A DNA stretch of 64,000 bases from DAOUAG01 sp034432935 (GTDB lineage: Bacteria > Chloroflexota > Dehalococcoidia > SM23-28-2 > RBG-16-64-32). A program made the position numbers and the translations under genes. The stretch lies in contig DAOUBD010000018.1 in NCBI GenBank assembly GCA_034432935.1, positions 80,549 to 144,548 on the forward strand, written 5' to 3'. The notes beneath the pieces are model-generated. The model was not told the origin of the DNA. It did not search any database and saw nothing but the letters and a program-made list of their open reading frames with translations. Below are positions 1-8,919 of the stretch, one piece after another (the first letter of the stretch is position 1; each line of letters begins with the position of its first letter).

Positions 1-76
1 CCGCGAGGGCTGCCAGGGCCGCCAGCAGGAAAAGCCAGGGCCATATCTTGCCATACACCCTTCCCGATATCTTCAT
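1..76 (-). CDS. Partial secreted protein, likely ABC substrate-binding protein
   Basis: The 5' end of a gene that runs off the left edge. Read on the minus strand from the ATG at 76, it gives 25 residues beginning MKISGRVYGKIW, followed by a Leu/Ala-rich hydrophobic stretch that looks like a signal peptide core. A purine-rich Shine-Dalgarno (AGGAGA) lies about 8 bases upstream. It is the gene distal to the livG-livF-livH-livM cluster and on the same strand, so the natural candidate is the periplasmic or lipid-anchored binding protein (LivJ/LivK type) of that transporter. Only the signal region is visible, so the family assignment rests on context. Confidence 0.5.
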   Translation of the reverse strand, partial: MKISGRVYGKIWPWLFLLAALAALA

Positions 77-150
77 CTCCCTGTCTCCTTTCTATGAACT
101 GCCGCTACCACTACTTTGACTGTCAATGGCATCACCCCCTTATCGTGCGC

Positions 151-1383
151 TCACCGCGGCCCTTGCCGTCTCCAGGGCCGCCTCTCCCAGGTCCAGGACA
201 GGTCTTGGGCCGCCCCCCTGATTCGCGCGGCGATGCCGCCCGGTATCCGGCCCAGCCCACCGCGGACATCGCCCGGCTTTACCGTGGCAAGGCGGTGGAT
301 GAAGCCTGCGATGCCGTAAGGCATCAGGGTGATCACGACGATGAGAATACCCCCATAGAAGGTCGGCCACAACCGTTTGGCCCGGTCGGCATCGAAAAAG
401 ACATCGCCCACATGTGTCGAGAGCTCCGGCAAGAGCACCACAACGAAGCCCCCGATGATGGAACCCATTATAGACCCGAGGCCGCCGATGACGATGGCCG
501 TGAAGTAGTTGATGGAGAGGACGATGGACACGCTCTGGGGGCTCACATAACCGGCCACAGCGAAGGCGAAGAGGGAGCCAGCAACCCCGGCATAGAAGGC
601 GCTGATGGTGAAGGCCAACACCTTGTAGCGGGCTACCGCGATGCCGATAGAGGTGGCCGCCACTTCGCTGTCGCGGATGGCCACGAAGGCGCGGCCCCAG
701 CGGCTCCGTACGATAAGCCAGGCCAGCGCCACCAGGAGGGCGGCGGTGACGAAAGCGAGGAAGAAGAACCACTGTTGTCGGTTCAACGCATCGCCCAGGA
801 GGTCAGGTGCTGGCGGCTGAGGCACCCGCAGGCCCTGATGTCCGCCCGTCACGTCCGCGTACTTCTCAAACACTGGCGGCAGGGCGATTACCAGGGCCAA
901 CGTGGCAACGGCCAAGTACGGGCCGGCGAGGCGCAGAGAGGGGATCCCTACTGCCATGCCGGCCAGGGCGGAGACCAGCCCCGCCGCTATCATCGCCGTC
1001 CAGAACGGCCACGGGTGCTTGTCGATGAACCCGAGGTCGAACCCTCCGATGTACAGGTGCTGAAGCTGCTGCTGGTGATCCGTCAGGATCGCCGCCGTGT
1101 AGGCTCCGATGAGCACAAAGGCGCCGTGACCCAGTGAGATCTGGCCGTTGTAGCCCGTCAGGATGTTCAGGCCCACGGCCACGGCGCCCCAAGTAAGAAT
1201 GGTCGTCAGTTGGGCCGTCCGGAAGGTGTTGACGGCGAAAGGCATGTAGACCAGGATGGCCAGCACTACGATGACGGAGGCCGCTACCCGGTGGCGCCTG
1301 GGGATGAGGGGCGCGTAACGGACCAGGCCGCCGGCCAGCGCCGCCAGGATCAAGTAGACCCAGAACTCCTCGAGCCCCAGCAC
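151..1383 (-). CDS. livM: Branched-chain amino acid ABC transporter permease LivM
   Basis: Inner-membrane permease of a LivFGHM-type importer for branched-chain amino acids or related substrates. The 410-residue protein has many hydrophobic helices and the family signature GYNGQISLGHGAFVLIGAYT near residue 100, plus a second block, GSIMGSIIGGFVVV, near residue 305. The C-terminal 60 residues are Arg/Pro-rich and not typical of the family. The start is GTG at 1383, five bases after the livH stop, consistent with one transcript livG-livF-livH-livM. Substrate specificity cannot be read from the permease; such systems in soil and marine bacteria also move amides or urea. Confidence 0.93.
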   Translation of the reverse strand: MLGLEEFWVYLILAALAGGLVRYAPLIPRRHRVAASVIVVLAILVYMPFAVNTFRTAQLTTILTWGAVAVGLNILTGYNGQISLGHGAFVLIGAYTAAILTDHQQQLQHLYIGGFDLGFIDKHPWPFWTAMIAAGLVSALAGMAVGIPSLRLAGPYLAVATLALVIALPPVFEKYADVTGGHQGLRVPQPPAPDLLGDALNRQQWFFFLAFVTAALLVALAWLIVRSRWGRAFVAIRDSEVAATSIGIAVARYKVLAFTISAFYAGVAGSLFAFAVAGYVSPQSVSIVLSINYFTAIVIGGLGSIMGSIIGGFVVVLLPELSTHVGDVFFDADRAKRLWPTFYGGILIVVITLMPYGIAGFIHRLATVKPGDVRGGLGRIPGGIAARIRGAAQDLSWTWERRPWRRQGPR

Positions 1384-1387
1384 TGCG

Positions 1388-2335
1388 TTACACCTTCCGC
1401 ACTGCCTTACGTCCGAAGATGCCCGTGGGCCGCAGGAGGAGGATGGCGACCAAGACGATGAGCGCTACGGGGAGGCTCAGTTCGGGCCCGAAGAAGATGG
1501 GACCCAGGGCGAAACTGCCGACGATGTTCTGGACGACGCCGATGGCGAACCCTCCCACCATCGCCCCGGGCGGGCTGTCGAGCCCGCCGAGCACGGCAGC
1601 GGCGAAGGCGAAGAGGAGCACCCGGAACATGGTCGTCGTGTCCAGGAAGAGGATGGGCGCCACCAGCATGCCGCCCACTGCGCCGACGATGGCAGATAGC
1701 GCCCAGCCCAGCATGAGCATGTTGCCGACGTTGATGCCCATTAGCCTGGCGGCTGTGGGATTCTGGGCCGTCCCGCGCATCGCCAGGCCCAGCTTCGTCC
1801 GGTTGAACAGCAAGTAGAGGGCTGCCATAACGCCGACGGCGATGATGAGGACAGCCACCCGGTGGCGGGCCAACGTAACGGGGCCAAGGTCGAAAGTCTC
1901 GAGTTCCGACCCGATAGGCGTCGCGGGGAAGCTCTTAGGGAGCTCCCCCTGGGCCCAGATGAAGGCTGTGAGGCTGTTGAAGATGACGAAGAGCCCCAGG
2001 GTGACGATGACGACGTTCAGCACCGGCGCCTGCTCTACGGGGCGGATCACGGTGCGCTCGATGAAGGCGCCCAGCGCCCCGGCCATGAGCAGCACCAGGA
2101 CGAACATGAGCCAGTAGGGATACCCGGCTTCGATCATTGACCAACCGGAGAAGGTCACGAAGAGGGCCATCTCACCCTGCGCGAAGTTGATGACGTCGGT
2201 GGAGCGGTAGATGAGGACGATGCCCAGCGCCACTAGGCCATAGATAGCCCCGGTGGCCAATCCGGCCACCACCTGATCCAGAAAGAGTTGTGGCTTGTCC
2301 CAGATCTGCGGCGCCAAGAGGACCAGCATCGTCAT
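1388..2335 (-). CDS. livH: Branched-chain amino acid ABC transporter permease LivH
   Basis: Second membrane subunit of the same importer, forming the translocation pore with LivM. It has 315 residues and about eight hydrophobic segments. The family motif GAIYGLVALGIVLIYRSTDV sits near residue 30 and is followed by NFAQGEMA. A later GGLDSPPGAMVGG block is the conserved cytoplasmic loop that contacts the ATPases. The ATG at 2335 lies three bases downstream of the livF stop; an alternative ATG two codons later is possible. Length and motifs are normal for the family. Confidence 0.94.
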   Translation of the reverse strand: MTMLVLLAPQIWDKPQLFLDQVVAGLATGAIYGLVALGIVLIYRSTDVINFAQGEMALFVTFSGWSMIEAGYPYWLMFVLVLLMAGALGAFIERTVIRPVEQAPVLNVVIVTLGLFVIFNSLTAFIWAQGELPKSFPATPIGSELETFDLGPVTLARHRVAVLIIAVGVMAALYLLFNRTKLGLAMRGTAQNPTAARLMGINVGNMLMLGWALSAIVGAVGGMLVAPILFLDTTTMFRVLLFAFAAAVLGGLDSPPGAMVGGFAIGVVQNIVGSFALGPIFFGPELSLPVALIVLVAILLLRPTGIFGRKAVRKV

Positions 2336-2338
2336 CCG

Positions 2339-3043
2339 TCAGTACCCCAGGTATGACCGCCGCACTGACTCGTTCTGCATTAGCTCGTCAGCCGGGGCGG
2401 CTACTGCAACCTTACCGGTCTCCAGCACGTAGCCATAGTAAGCGATGGAGAGGGCTAGGCGGACGTTCTGTTCAACCACCAACACCGCCACCTTCTCGTC
2501 CTTGTTGATGGCCTCGATGATCTGATAGATCTCCCGCACGATGGTAGGCGCCAGACCCAGGGAGGGTTCGTCTAGCAGCAAGAGGCGTGGCCGGCTCATA
2601 AGGGCGCGGCCGATTGCCAGCATCTGCTGCTCGCCGCCCGACAGCCGGTTGGCCGGCTGCTTGCGCCTCTCCGCTAGCCTGGGGAAGTACTCGTAAACCC
2701 GGTTGATGTCGCTCTTCGCGTTGCCGTCGCGGCGGTGGTAGGCGCCCAGGCGCAGGTTCTCCTCAACGGTCAGCTCCATGAAGAGCTCGCGGCCCTCGGG
2801 CACGTGGGAGATGCCCATAGCCACGATCTGCTGAGGCGGCCGCCGGTCGATGCGGTGGCCCTCGTACTCCACCGCGCCGTCCACGGGGTGCAGGAGCCCG
2901 GAGATGAGGCGCAGGGTCGTGCTCTTGCCGGCTCCGTTGGCCCCCATTAGCGCCACTACGCTGCCATCGGGCACCTCCAAGGACACGCCCCGCAGGGCGA
3001 CGATAGGCCCGTAGGCGGCGGTGACGTTAGTAACCTTCAGCAT
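2339..3043 (-). CDS. livF: Branched-chain amino acid ABC transporter ATPase LivF
   Basis: Cytoplasmic ATPase of the importer, 234 residues, the usual LivF length. It shows the Walker A GANGAGKST near residue 34, the signature LSGGEQQMLAIGRAL near residue 134, and the Walker B LLLLDEPSLGLAP with its catalytic Glu. The C-terminal H-loop is replaced by EQN in VVEQNV, as is normal for LivF, whereas LivG has EHN. The ATG at 3043 overlaps the end of livG by 17 bases, so translation of the two ATPases is coupled. Confidence 0.95.
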   Translation of the reverse strand: MLKVTNVTAAYGPIVALRGVSLEVPDGSVVALMGANGAGKSTTLRLISGLLHPVDGAVEYEGHRIDRRPPQQIVAMGISHVPEGRELFMELTVEENLRLGAYHRRDGNAKSDINRVYEYFPRLAERRKQPANRLSGGEQQMLAIGRALMSRPRLLLLDEPSLGLAPTIVREIYQIIEAINKDEKVAVLVVEQNVRLALSIAYYGYVLETGKVAVAAPADELMQNESVRRSYLGY

Positions 3044-3791
3044 CCTCTTGCTGCCCCAGATAGGCCTCGATGACCCGTGGATCGTTCTGTACCTGCTCTG
3101 GCGTCCCCTCGGCGATCTTGCGGCCGAAGTCCAGGACCGTGACGCGGTCCGATATGCCCATCACCAAGGACATATTGTGCTCCACCAGCAGAACCGTCAC
3201 CTTAAGCTCATCCCGGATGCGGCGGATGAGGGCTGCCAGCCCCTGAAGTTCTTCGTGGCTTAGGCCACTGGCCGGCTCGTCCAACAAGATAAGGCGCGGG
3301 CGGGCCACGAGGGCACGGGCGATCTCCACGCGCTTCTGGATGCCGAAGGGCAAGGAGCCCGAGGGGGCGTTGACTACGCTCTCCAACCCCAGGTATTCGA
3401 TGATCTCCTTAGGCGAGGGCGCTGCCCCATCCCGGGATGCGCGGCGGATAAACGGCAGGGGGAAGGGCGAGGCCACGGAGTGCAGCCCCATCTCCACGTT
3501 CTGGAGCACCGTCATGCTGTGGAACAGGTGTACTTGTTGGAAAGTCCGGGCTATGCCCACCTCGATGATCTTGTGGGGCGCTATGTGGGTAATGTCCCGG
3601 CCGTTGTAGTGGATGCTTCCGCTGTCCGGGTCGTAGAAACGGGAGATGCAATTGAATACGGTGGTCTTGCCAGCGCCATTGGGGCCAATGAGCCCAACGA
3701 TCTCCCCATCGTGGACGTCGAAGGAAACATCCTCCAGGGCAACGATGCCGCCGAACCGCTTGCTCAGCCGCTGGATCTGCAGCTCAGGCAC
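3027..3791 (-). CDS. livG: Branched-chain amino acid ABC transporter ATPase LivG
   Basis: Second ATPase of the importer and first gene of the transporter transcript. It has the Walker A GPNGAGKTT, a Walker B LILLDEPASGL, the H-loop in VEHNMSLVMG, and the LivG-specific helical insert with ARTFQQVHLF. The signature region reads LPFGIQKRVEIARAL, where Gly-Ile replaces the usual Gly-Gln. The reading frame stays open upstream into tyrS, but the conserved part begins at LQIQRLSKRF. The GTG at 3791 is the nearest plausible start and lies about 40 bases after a promoter-like TTGACA. No strong ribosome-binding site is visible, so the exact start is uncertain; a TTG at 3866 is the alternative. Confidence 0.88.
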   Translation of the reverse strand: MPELQIQRLSKRFGGIVALEDVSFDVHDGEIVGLIGPNGAGKTTVFNCISRFYDPDSGSIHYNGRDITHIAPHKIIEVGIARTFQQVHLFHSMTVLQNVEMGLHSVASPFPLPFIRRASRDGAAPSPKEIIEYLGLESVVNAPSGSLPFGIQKRVEIARALVARPRLILLDEPASGLSHEELQGLAALIRRIRDELKVTVLLVEHNMSLVMGISDRVTVLDFGRKIAEGTPEQVQNDPRVIEAYLGQQEDAEGY

Positions 3792-3837
3792 GGGTGCGTT
3801 CTTCGATGTAACTATGGGCCCCCATGACTTGGCAATA

Positions 3838-3866
3838 AGTTTCGCTTGCCCAGCGCTTTGTGTCAA
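3838..3866 (-). promoter_or_regulatory. Candidate promoter of the liv operon
   Basis: A perfect -35 hexamer TTGACA (3866-3861) is followed after 17 bases by GAAACT (3843-3838), a weak -10 that keeps the conserved A and T. It sits in the 150-base gap between tyrS and livG and points toward livG. It would give a leader of about 40 bases to the GTG at 3791. Confidence 0.45.
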
Positions 3867-3939
3867 CGCCGGGGCATGAGCCGCGGGAGCTTCGCGCCGC
3901 GCTGCACGGGAGCCGGCAGGCCGCAACCGTATCGGGGGG

Positions 3940-5196
3940 TTAGGACGGGCGCCCCGCGGCGCCGTCCACGATCCGCAGAAAACGGTGCTTACCCACGCGC
4001 ACCGTGGAGCCCGGCCTAACGCTGGCGCGGGAAGTGGACGCCTTGGCCCCATCGACCTCGACGCCGCCCTGGGCGATGAGCCGGCGGGCCTCTGACCGGC
4101 TGGGCGACAGGCCGGAGCCGACCAATATCTCTACCAGATCGACCTCCGCTGCGGGGCCCCCGGCGAAGTCCACCGGGAACTCTGGGGCTTCCAACGGCTG
4201 CTCGCGTCTGCGAAAGGCCCTCTCGAACTCCTCCTCCGCCGCGTTGGCGGCAGGCCAGCCGTGGAACTGCGCCGTGACCTCACGGGCCAGCCGCATCTTG
4301 TGTTCCATGGGGTTGCGCCGGTGGGAAGAGATGTCTTCCCGTATCTGCGCCAATTCATCGTCTGGGACGTCCGTGAGGAGGGTGAAGTAGTCCAGCATGA
4401 GGTGGTCTGGAATGGACATGAGCTTCCCATACATCTCGCTGGGAGGGTCGTCGATGGCGATGTAGTTGCCCAGGGACTGGCTCATCTTCTTGGAACCGTC
4501 CAGGCCCACCAGAAGGGGCACCAGGAACACGGCCTGGCCCTGGCCCGCCGGCCCGGCTCGCATGCCCATCATGCGCTGGAGCTCCCGTCCGACCAGGTTG
4601 TTGAACTTCTGATCTGTGCCCCCGAACTCTACGTCGGCCTCGATGGCCACGGAGTCGTAGCCTTGGAGCAGCGGGTAGAGGAGCTCGTGGATGCCGATGG
4701 GCTGGCGCGCGGCGAAGCGCTGTTCGAAGTCGTCTCGTTGAAGCATCTGGGCCACGGTGAAGCGGGCAGCGAGCCGCACCACGTCGGCCAGGGTGAAGGC
4801 GTCGAACCACTCCGTCTGGCGGCGGATCTCGGTGCGCTGGGGGTCCAACACCTTGAAGAACTGCTGGAGGATGGCGTCGGAGTTGGCCTTCACTTCCTCC
4901 TCGCTGAGCATGGGCCGCGTCTCTGACCTGCCGGATGGATCCCCGATGCGAGCCGTCCAGTCGCCGATGACCACCACCACGGTATGGCCGAGGTCTTGAA
5001 GCTGGCGCAGCTTGCGCAGGCCGACGGCCCAGCCCAGGGTGATCACGGGCCTCGTGGGGTCGAAGCCCATCTTCAGCCGCAGGGGGCGCTCCGATGCGAG
5101 ACCGGCCACGAACTCATCGTAGGGCACGATCTCGGCCACGGCCCGGGTGGTGAGATGCTCCAGCTCTTCCTTGGAGGGGATGCGTACCCTGCTCAC
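3940..5196 (-). CDS. tyrS: Tyrosyl-tRNA synthetase with a degenerate HIGH motif
   Basis: Class I tyrosyl-tRNA synthetase, which charges tRNA-Tyr. The Rossmann catalytic domain shows KMGFDPT, then GDWTARIGDPSGRS, the tRNA/tyrosine-binding GTDQKFN, and the signature loop KMSQS. The C-terminal S4 RNA-binding domain contains SEARRLIAQGGVEVDG. The position of the HIGH tetrapeptide, normally HLGH in this family, reads TLGW, so both ATP-contacting histidines are replaced; the DNA is unambiguous. The start is placed at the GTG at 5196 because it forms a GTGA overlap with the ribF stop, although the frame is open to 5223. Overall length (418) and the rest of the fold are normal. Confidence 0.92.
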   Translation of the reverse strand: MSRVRIPSKEELEHLTTRAVAEIVPYDEFVAGLASERPLRLKMGFDPTRPVITLGWAVGLRKLRQLQDLGHTVVVVIGDWTARIGDPSGRSETRPMLSEEEVKANSDAILQQFFKVLDPQRTEIRRQTEWFDAFTLADVVRLAARFTVAQMLQRDDFEQRFAARQPIGIHELLYPLLQGYDSVAIEADVEFGGTDQKFNNLVGRELQRMMGMRAGPAGQGQAVFLVPLLVGLDGSKKMSQSLGNYIAIDDPPSEMYGKLMSIPDHLMLDYFTLLTDVPDDELAQIREDISSHRRNPMEHKMRLAREVTAQFHGWPAANAAEEEFERAFRRREQPLEAPEFPVDFAGGPAAEVDLVEILVGSGLSPSRSEARRLIAQGGVEVDGAKASTSRASVRPGSTVRVGKHRFLRIVDGAAGRPS

Positions 5197-6140
5197 GACG
5201 CGCCACCGTGGCTCAGGAACCACCGCCGGGTGTCTTCGATGTCTTTGCGCATCTGCTCAACCAAGGCCTCTACGCTATCGAAGCGCAGCTCGTCCCGCAG
5301 CCGGTGCAGGAGGTCTATCCGAATCTCTTCTCCGTAGATCTCCTCGTCGAAGTCCAGGATGTAGGTCTCCACGGTGGCCTGACCGTCGCTGTGGAAGGTG
5401 GGACGGATGCCGATGCTGGTGCAGGAGGGATAAACGTTCTCCCGGACGTAGGTGCGGGTAACGTAGATGCCGTATGGGGGCAGCGCCCTGTCCAGCCCTA
5501 GGGCGATGTTGGCTGTCGGGAACCCCAGGTTGCGGCCACGCCGGTCGCCGCTGACGACGGGGCCGCGAACAGAGAAGGGGCGCCCCAAGAGCCGGGCCAC
5601 TCGCTCCAGGTCGCCTGCCGCCAGTGCCTGTCGCACCGCCGTGGAGCCCACCTTTTCGCCTTCCTCGGTGAGAAGGGGTGCGATCTCCACGCTGAACCCC
5701 AGCTCCTGCCCGATCTGGCGGATGACGCCGGCGGTCCCAGCGCGGCCCCGGCCCAGGGCGAAGTCTGGGCCTACCACCAGCAGCCGCATGTCCAGCTCCT
5801 GCACAAGCAAGGCCAGGAAGTCCCGCGGCGATAGCTGGGCCAGCTCGGAAGTGAAGGCCAGGACGCCGACAGCGTCCAGCCCCAGGCCTTGCAGCAGCTC
5901 CACCCGCTCCTCGATGGATGTGAGATAGGTTATCACGGTGCCCGGCTGAAGGACCGTCCGCGGGTGCGGGTTGAAGGTGATGGCCACGGCCGCTAGCTCC
6001 TCTTGCCTTGCCCGCTCCAGGAGGATAGCGACTAGGTGCTGATGGCCCCGGTGCACGCCGTCGAACACGCCGATGGTGACGGCGGTGGGTCCGCCGGGCG
6101 CGATACGGTATAGTTCGCGCCGCGCCAGCGTGACGCTCAT
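5193..6140 (-). CDS. ribF: Bifunctional riboflavin kinase / FAD synthetase
   Basis: Makes FMN and then FAD from riboflavin. The N-terminal adenylyltransferase domain has GVFDGVHRGHQHL near residue 25 (the nucleotidyltransferase HxGH-like motif) and GSTAVRQALAAGD further on. The C-terminal kinase domain has GDRRGRNLGFPTAN and the TxN metal-binding motif, then GIYVTRTYV. The 315-residue length is typical. Its ATG at 6140 overlaps the stop of the URO-D-family gene (ATGA), and its own stop overlaps the GTG of tyrS, so the three genes form a coupled operon. Confidence 0.95.
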   Translation of the reverse strand: MSVTLARRELYRIAPGGPTAVTIGVFDGVHRGHQHLVAILLERARQEELAAVAITFNPHPRTVLQPGTVITYLTSIEERVELLQGLGLDAVGVLAFTSELAQLSPRDFLALLVQELDMRLLVVGPDFALGRGRAGTAGVIRQIGQELGFSVEIAPLLTEEGEKVGSTAVRQALAAGDLERVARLLGRPFSVRGPVVSGDRRGRNLGFPTANIALGLDRALPPYGIYVTRTYVRENVYPSCTSIGIRPTFHSDGQATVETYILDFDEEIYGEEIRIDLLHRLRDELRFDSVEALVEQMRKDIEDTRRWFLSHGGAS

Positions 6141-7126
6141 GTCTTCGCCGCCTCCGCTAGGGCCCGCAGGTTCTTCTCCGGCGTGTTGGGGTCGACCGCG
6201 CAGCCAGGCGCCAGGAGGAAGCGCCGACGGCCGGCGTCGATTATCGCGCGGCGCGCCTGGTTCACCACCTCAGCGGGGGAGCCGGACTTCATGGTGGTCT
6301 CATGCGAGACGCCGCCCATGAGGGCCTTCGTCGCACGGGCGGCGACTGCTGAGATCGATGGGTTGCCCGGTCCGTGCGCGTCCCAGTGGAAGACGTGCAC
6401 CGGGTAGTCTAACAGGCGCAACAAGTGGTTGTTGGCGCGGCAGACGTGTAACACGTTAAAGGCCGCTCCTTGGACCGCCTCCAGGACCCGCAGGTCGAAG
6501 GGCCGGCCGAAGCGATCATGCTCCTCGGGGGAGATGAGATCAGCGCTCCCCCACTCCACAGTCGCAAAGAAGATGCCGGCCGCCCCCGTTTCCAGGCAAA
6601 GGCGGGCGTAGGCGGCAAGGGTCTCGGACACCGCGGCCAACGCGCGCAAGAGGCTGTCCGGGCTTTCCTCCATGGCCTTCCGGACGAACGCCGGGGAGCT
6701 GGCCCTGCTGATGACGGCCAAGGGGCAGAACACCGTCTGGATGACGGGCGCTTCTCCATCCAGAGCCCGGACGACGATGCGCAGCGCCTCCACCTGTTCG
6801 CCGTAGGGCCCCTCCCGCACGCCGGCCGGCTGCACCTTTGCCAGGTCTGCTGCCGAGGCGAACGCCGGCTGCGCCAACTGTGGTTGGCGGCCGTCGCGCC
6901 GCTCATAGCGGGCCCCCAGGGCCTCGCCGTAGTAGGTGGCCCGCGGATTCAGCTTTACGAAGTCCCATCCGTAGGTCCGGTACGCCTCCAGGGTCGCCTC
7001 GGCGAGGCCGGCGGGAGACCACTCGCGGCCGAAGTCATGCCACCAGGCCGAGACTGGGACACGGTCCACCTCTTCGCCGGCCAGGGCTGCGCGGACTCGC
7101 TCGCTTCTTGTCATCGCGGAGGCCAT
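6137..7126 (-). CDS. Uroporphyrinogen decarboxylase (URO-D) family protein, MtaA-like
   Basis: A TIM-barrel protein of the URO-D superfamily, 329 residues from the ATG at 7126 (a second ATG at 7114 is equally possible; neither has a clear ribosome-binding site). The start begins a region with the family opening RSERVRAALAGEEVDRVPVS. A HVC motif around residue 240 and a late Cys in APGCAVDPNTP resemble the HxC...C zinc site of the corrinoid methyltransferases MtaA and CmuA rather than HemE, which lacks it. A role in methyl transfer to or from a corrinoid is therefore more likely than heme synthesis, but the substrate is unknown. It heads the ribF-tyrS operon. Confidence 0.8.
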   Translation of the reverse strand: MASAMTRSERVRAALAGEEVDRVPVSAWWHDFGREWSPAGLAEATLEAYRTYGWDFVKLNPRATYYGEALGARYERRDGRQPQLAQPAFASAADLAKVQPAGVREGPYGEQVEALRIVVRALDGEAPVIQTVFCPLAVISRASSPAFVRKAMEESPDSLLRALAAVSETLAAYARLCLETGAAGIFFATVEWGSADLISPEEHDRFGRPFDLRVLEAVQGAAFNVLHVCRANNHLLRLLDYPVHVFHWDAHGPGNPSISAVAARATKALMGGVSHETTMKSGSPAEVVNQARRAIIDAGRRRFLLAPGCAVDPNTPEKNLRALAEAAKT

Positions 7127-7255
7127 GGCGACTGTTAGTGTAAGGGAAACGCTAAGGCGGGTGCCACCGGCAGATGGTGCCGCCGCCAGAAGCGCAGTTT
7201 GCCAATACGAACGTGGGTTGATAGCATGGGGCATTACATTACAAAGGAGGCCGTT

Positions 7256-8074
7256 ATGACCCAGGACCCGAGGTGCCGCATCGCCGCGCTCTACCGCTAT
7301 CCGGTCAAGTCCATGTTGGGAGAGGCCCTCGAGTCCGCCGTCATCGATGGCCGGGGCGTGGCGGGAGACCGCACCTATGCCGTCGTGGATCCTGCTGAGA
7401 ACCGGGTGGGTAGCGCCAAGGTGCCCCGCAAGTGGGCGATGCTGTACGAGTTCTCCGCTCGCTTCCCCGCCAATGGCGCTGCGCAGGCCGGAACCTTGCC
7501 CCCGCCCCTCATCACCTTCCCCGATGGCCGCACCGTGGGGGCCGACGATCCCGACATCCACGGCCGCCTGTCGGAGGTCATCGGCCGGCCCGTGCGGCTG
7601 GTGAGCCAAAGTCCGAACGGGCTGCGCTTCGAGGCCGCTGCGCCCGGCATCGACCCCATCTCCTTGGAGGAAACGGCGGACTATCCGGTGCTGACGCCTT
7701 TCTTCGATCTGGCATCCCTCCATCTGGTGAGCACGTCCGGCCTAGCGCACCTGCGCTCCTTCTACCCGGAGGGCGACTTCGATGCGCGGCGCTTCCGCCC
7801 AAACATAGTTATCGAGGCGCCGGGAAGCCAGGGGTTCATAGAGGAAACATGGATCGGCAAGACGGTGCGGCTAGGGGAAGAGGTGCGGGTTCGCATTCTG
7901 GGGCCAACACGCCGCTGCGCGGCGACCACGCTGCCCCATCATGGCCTTCGGAACGACCCCCAGATCTTGCGCACCGCGGGCCGCCAGAACAAGGGAAACG
8001 TAGGAGTTTACGCAGTCGTCGTCCAAGGCGGCGTGGTGCGCCTTGGGGATGAAGTGCAGGTGACGGAGGGCTGA
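7256..8074 (+). CDS. MOSC domain protein
   Basis: A 272-residue protein of the MOSC family (molybdenum cofactor sulfurase C-terminal). It opens with an MOSC N-terminal beta-barrel segment (IAALYRYPVKSMLGEALES) and carries the MOSC core with DARRFRPNIVIE and a Cys-containing GPTRRCAATTLPHHG near residue 215. That Cys matches the one that binds sulfur or molybdopterin in the family. The ATG at 7256 is chosen because AAAGGAGG lies just upstream, although the frame is open to 7199. MOSC proteins act on Mo-cofactor enzymes or on N-hydroxylated substrates; no Mo enzyme is encoded nearby. Confidence 0.85.
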   Translation: MTQDPRCRIAALYRYPVKSMLGEALESAVIDGRGVAGDRTYAVVDPAENRVGSAKVPRKWAMLYEFSARFPANGAAQAGTLPPPLITFPDGRTVGADDPDIHGRLSEVIGRPVRLVSQSPNGLRFEAAAPGIDPISLEETADYPVLTPFFDLASLHLVSTSGLAHLRSFYPEGDFDARRFRPNIVIEAPGSQGFIEETWIGKTVRLGEEVRVRILGPTRRCAATTLPHHGLRNDPQILRTAGRQNKGNVGVYAVVVQGGVVRLGDEVQVTEG

Positions 8075-8093
8075 CGCTGACCCCAGGCCTCCA

Positions 8094-8879
8094 TCACACC
8101 TTCTCGAAGGGGGTGCGCACCACCTCGGTGCCATCCGGCAGGCTGACCACCTGATAGTCGGCGAAGAGGTTGGGAGCCTCCTGGCGCATGATGCGCAGGA
8201 TCTCCAGGGCCACCTTGCGGATCTCCGTCTCCGCCCATTCGGAGCCCCGAAGCTCGACGAAATGGCGTAGGGCCCGGGCGTTGGCCGTGACGAAGATCAT
8301 GGTCTCCGTAGCGTTCGGCAGGACACTGCGGGCCGCCTGGCGGGCCAATTTGCGCCGGTGCGTGCGGTCGCCCTGCTGACCCAAGGGAAGGGAGGCCAGT
8401 TTGGCTGAGAGCTTCTCCACCAGGTCGACGTAGGCCTGGTGAGAGGTCTGCACCGCCCGCGTCCAGATGGCGTGCAGCTCCTCGTCCTCGGCGATGATGT
8501 CGGGCTCCACGAAGTTGGCTACGGACTCGTCCACGTAACGCTGGGAGAGCTGGGAGTAGGCCCAGCCGGCCCGGTGGCGCACCAGCTCGTGGGTGAAGGA
8601 GCGGGAGACGCCGGCGATTATGAAGTTCCAGACGGCGTGCTCCAACACCGAGCCGTGCTTCTGGCCGATGATATTGGCCACGTAGTCCGCGTTGGTCTTG
8701 CGGCCCTTGCCATACGATAGGTAGCAAAGGCGGCCGCCCGCTTCCACGAGTTGCTCGCCGCCTACCTCCGTGTCGGTCTCCCAGGTCATGCCGTAGTCAG
8801 CAAGAAAGCGGTCTATCGCCTGGCGGTCGACGCCTTGCCGGCCAACGAGGTAGACGCGGGGTTCGCGGATGATGTTCAT
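8094..8879 (-). CDS. thyX: Flavin-dependent thymidylate synthase
   Basis: Makes dTMP from dUMP using methylene-tetrahydrofolate and FAD. The 261-residue protein carries the ThyX motif in the form RHRAGWAYSQLSQRY, one residue longer than the classic RHRxxSxxxxSxRY, an arrangement I recall from other ThyX subgroups. The upstream block HGSVLEHAVWNFII supplies the second conserved His. The start ATG has GGAGG seven bases upstream and a good promoter ahead. Its presence suggests that the organism uses ThyX in place of ThyA. Confidence 0.95.
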   Translation of the reverse strand: MNIIREPRVYLVGRQGVDRQAIDRFLADYGMTWETDTEVGGEQLVEAGGRLCYLSYGKGRKTNADYVANIIGQKHGSVLEHAVWNFIIAGVSRSFTHELVRHRAGWAYSQLSQRYVDESVANFVEPDIIAEDEELHAIWTRAVQTSHQAYVDLVEKLSAKLASLPLGQQGDRTHRRKLARQAARSVLPNATETMIFVTANARALRHFVELRGSEWAETEIRKVALEILRIMRQEAPNLFADYQVVSLPDGTEVVRTPFEKV

Positions 8880-8919
8880 CGGTGGGCCTCCGGCGGCTGT
8901 TGGGGCGCGGTACGGGGTG

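Noticed and set aside
94..1137. Long plus-strand open frame opposite livM
   Set aside because: It mirrors livM codons in a high-GC gene and has a low-complexity Arg/Gly/Asp composition; livM on the minus strand shows clear family motifs.
6137..7723. A 528-codon reading of the URO-D gene
   Set aside because: The first 200 codons run over the divergent MOSC gene and look like antisense; the conserved N-terminus begins at 7126.
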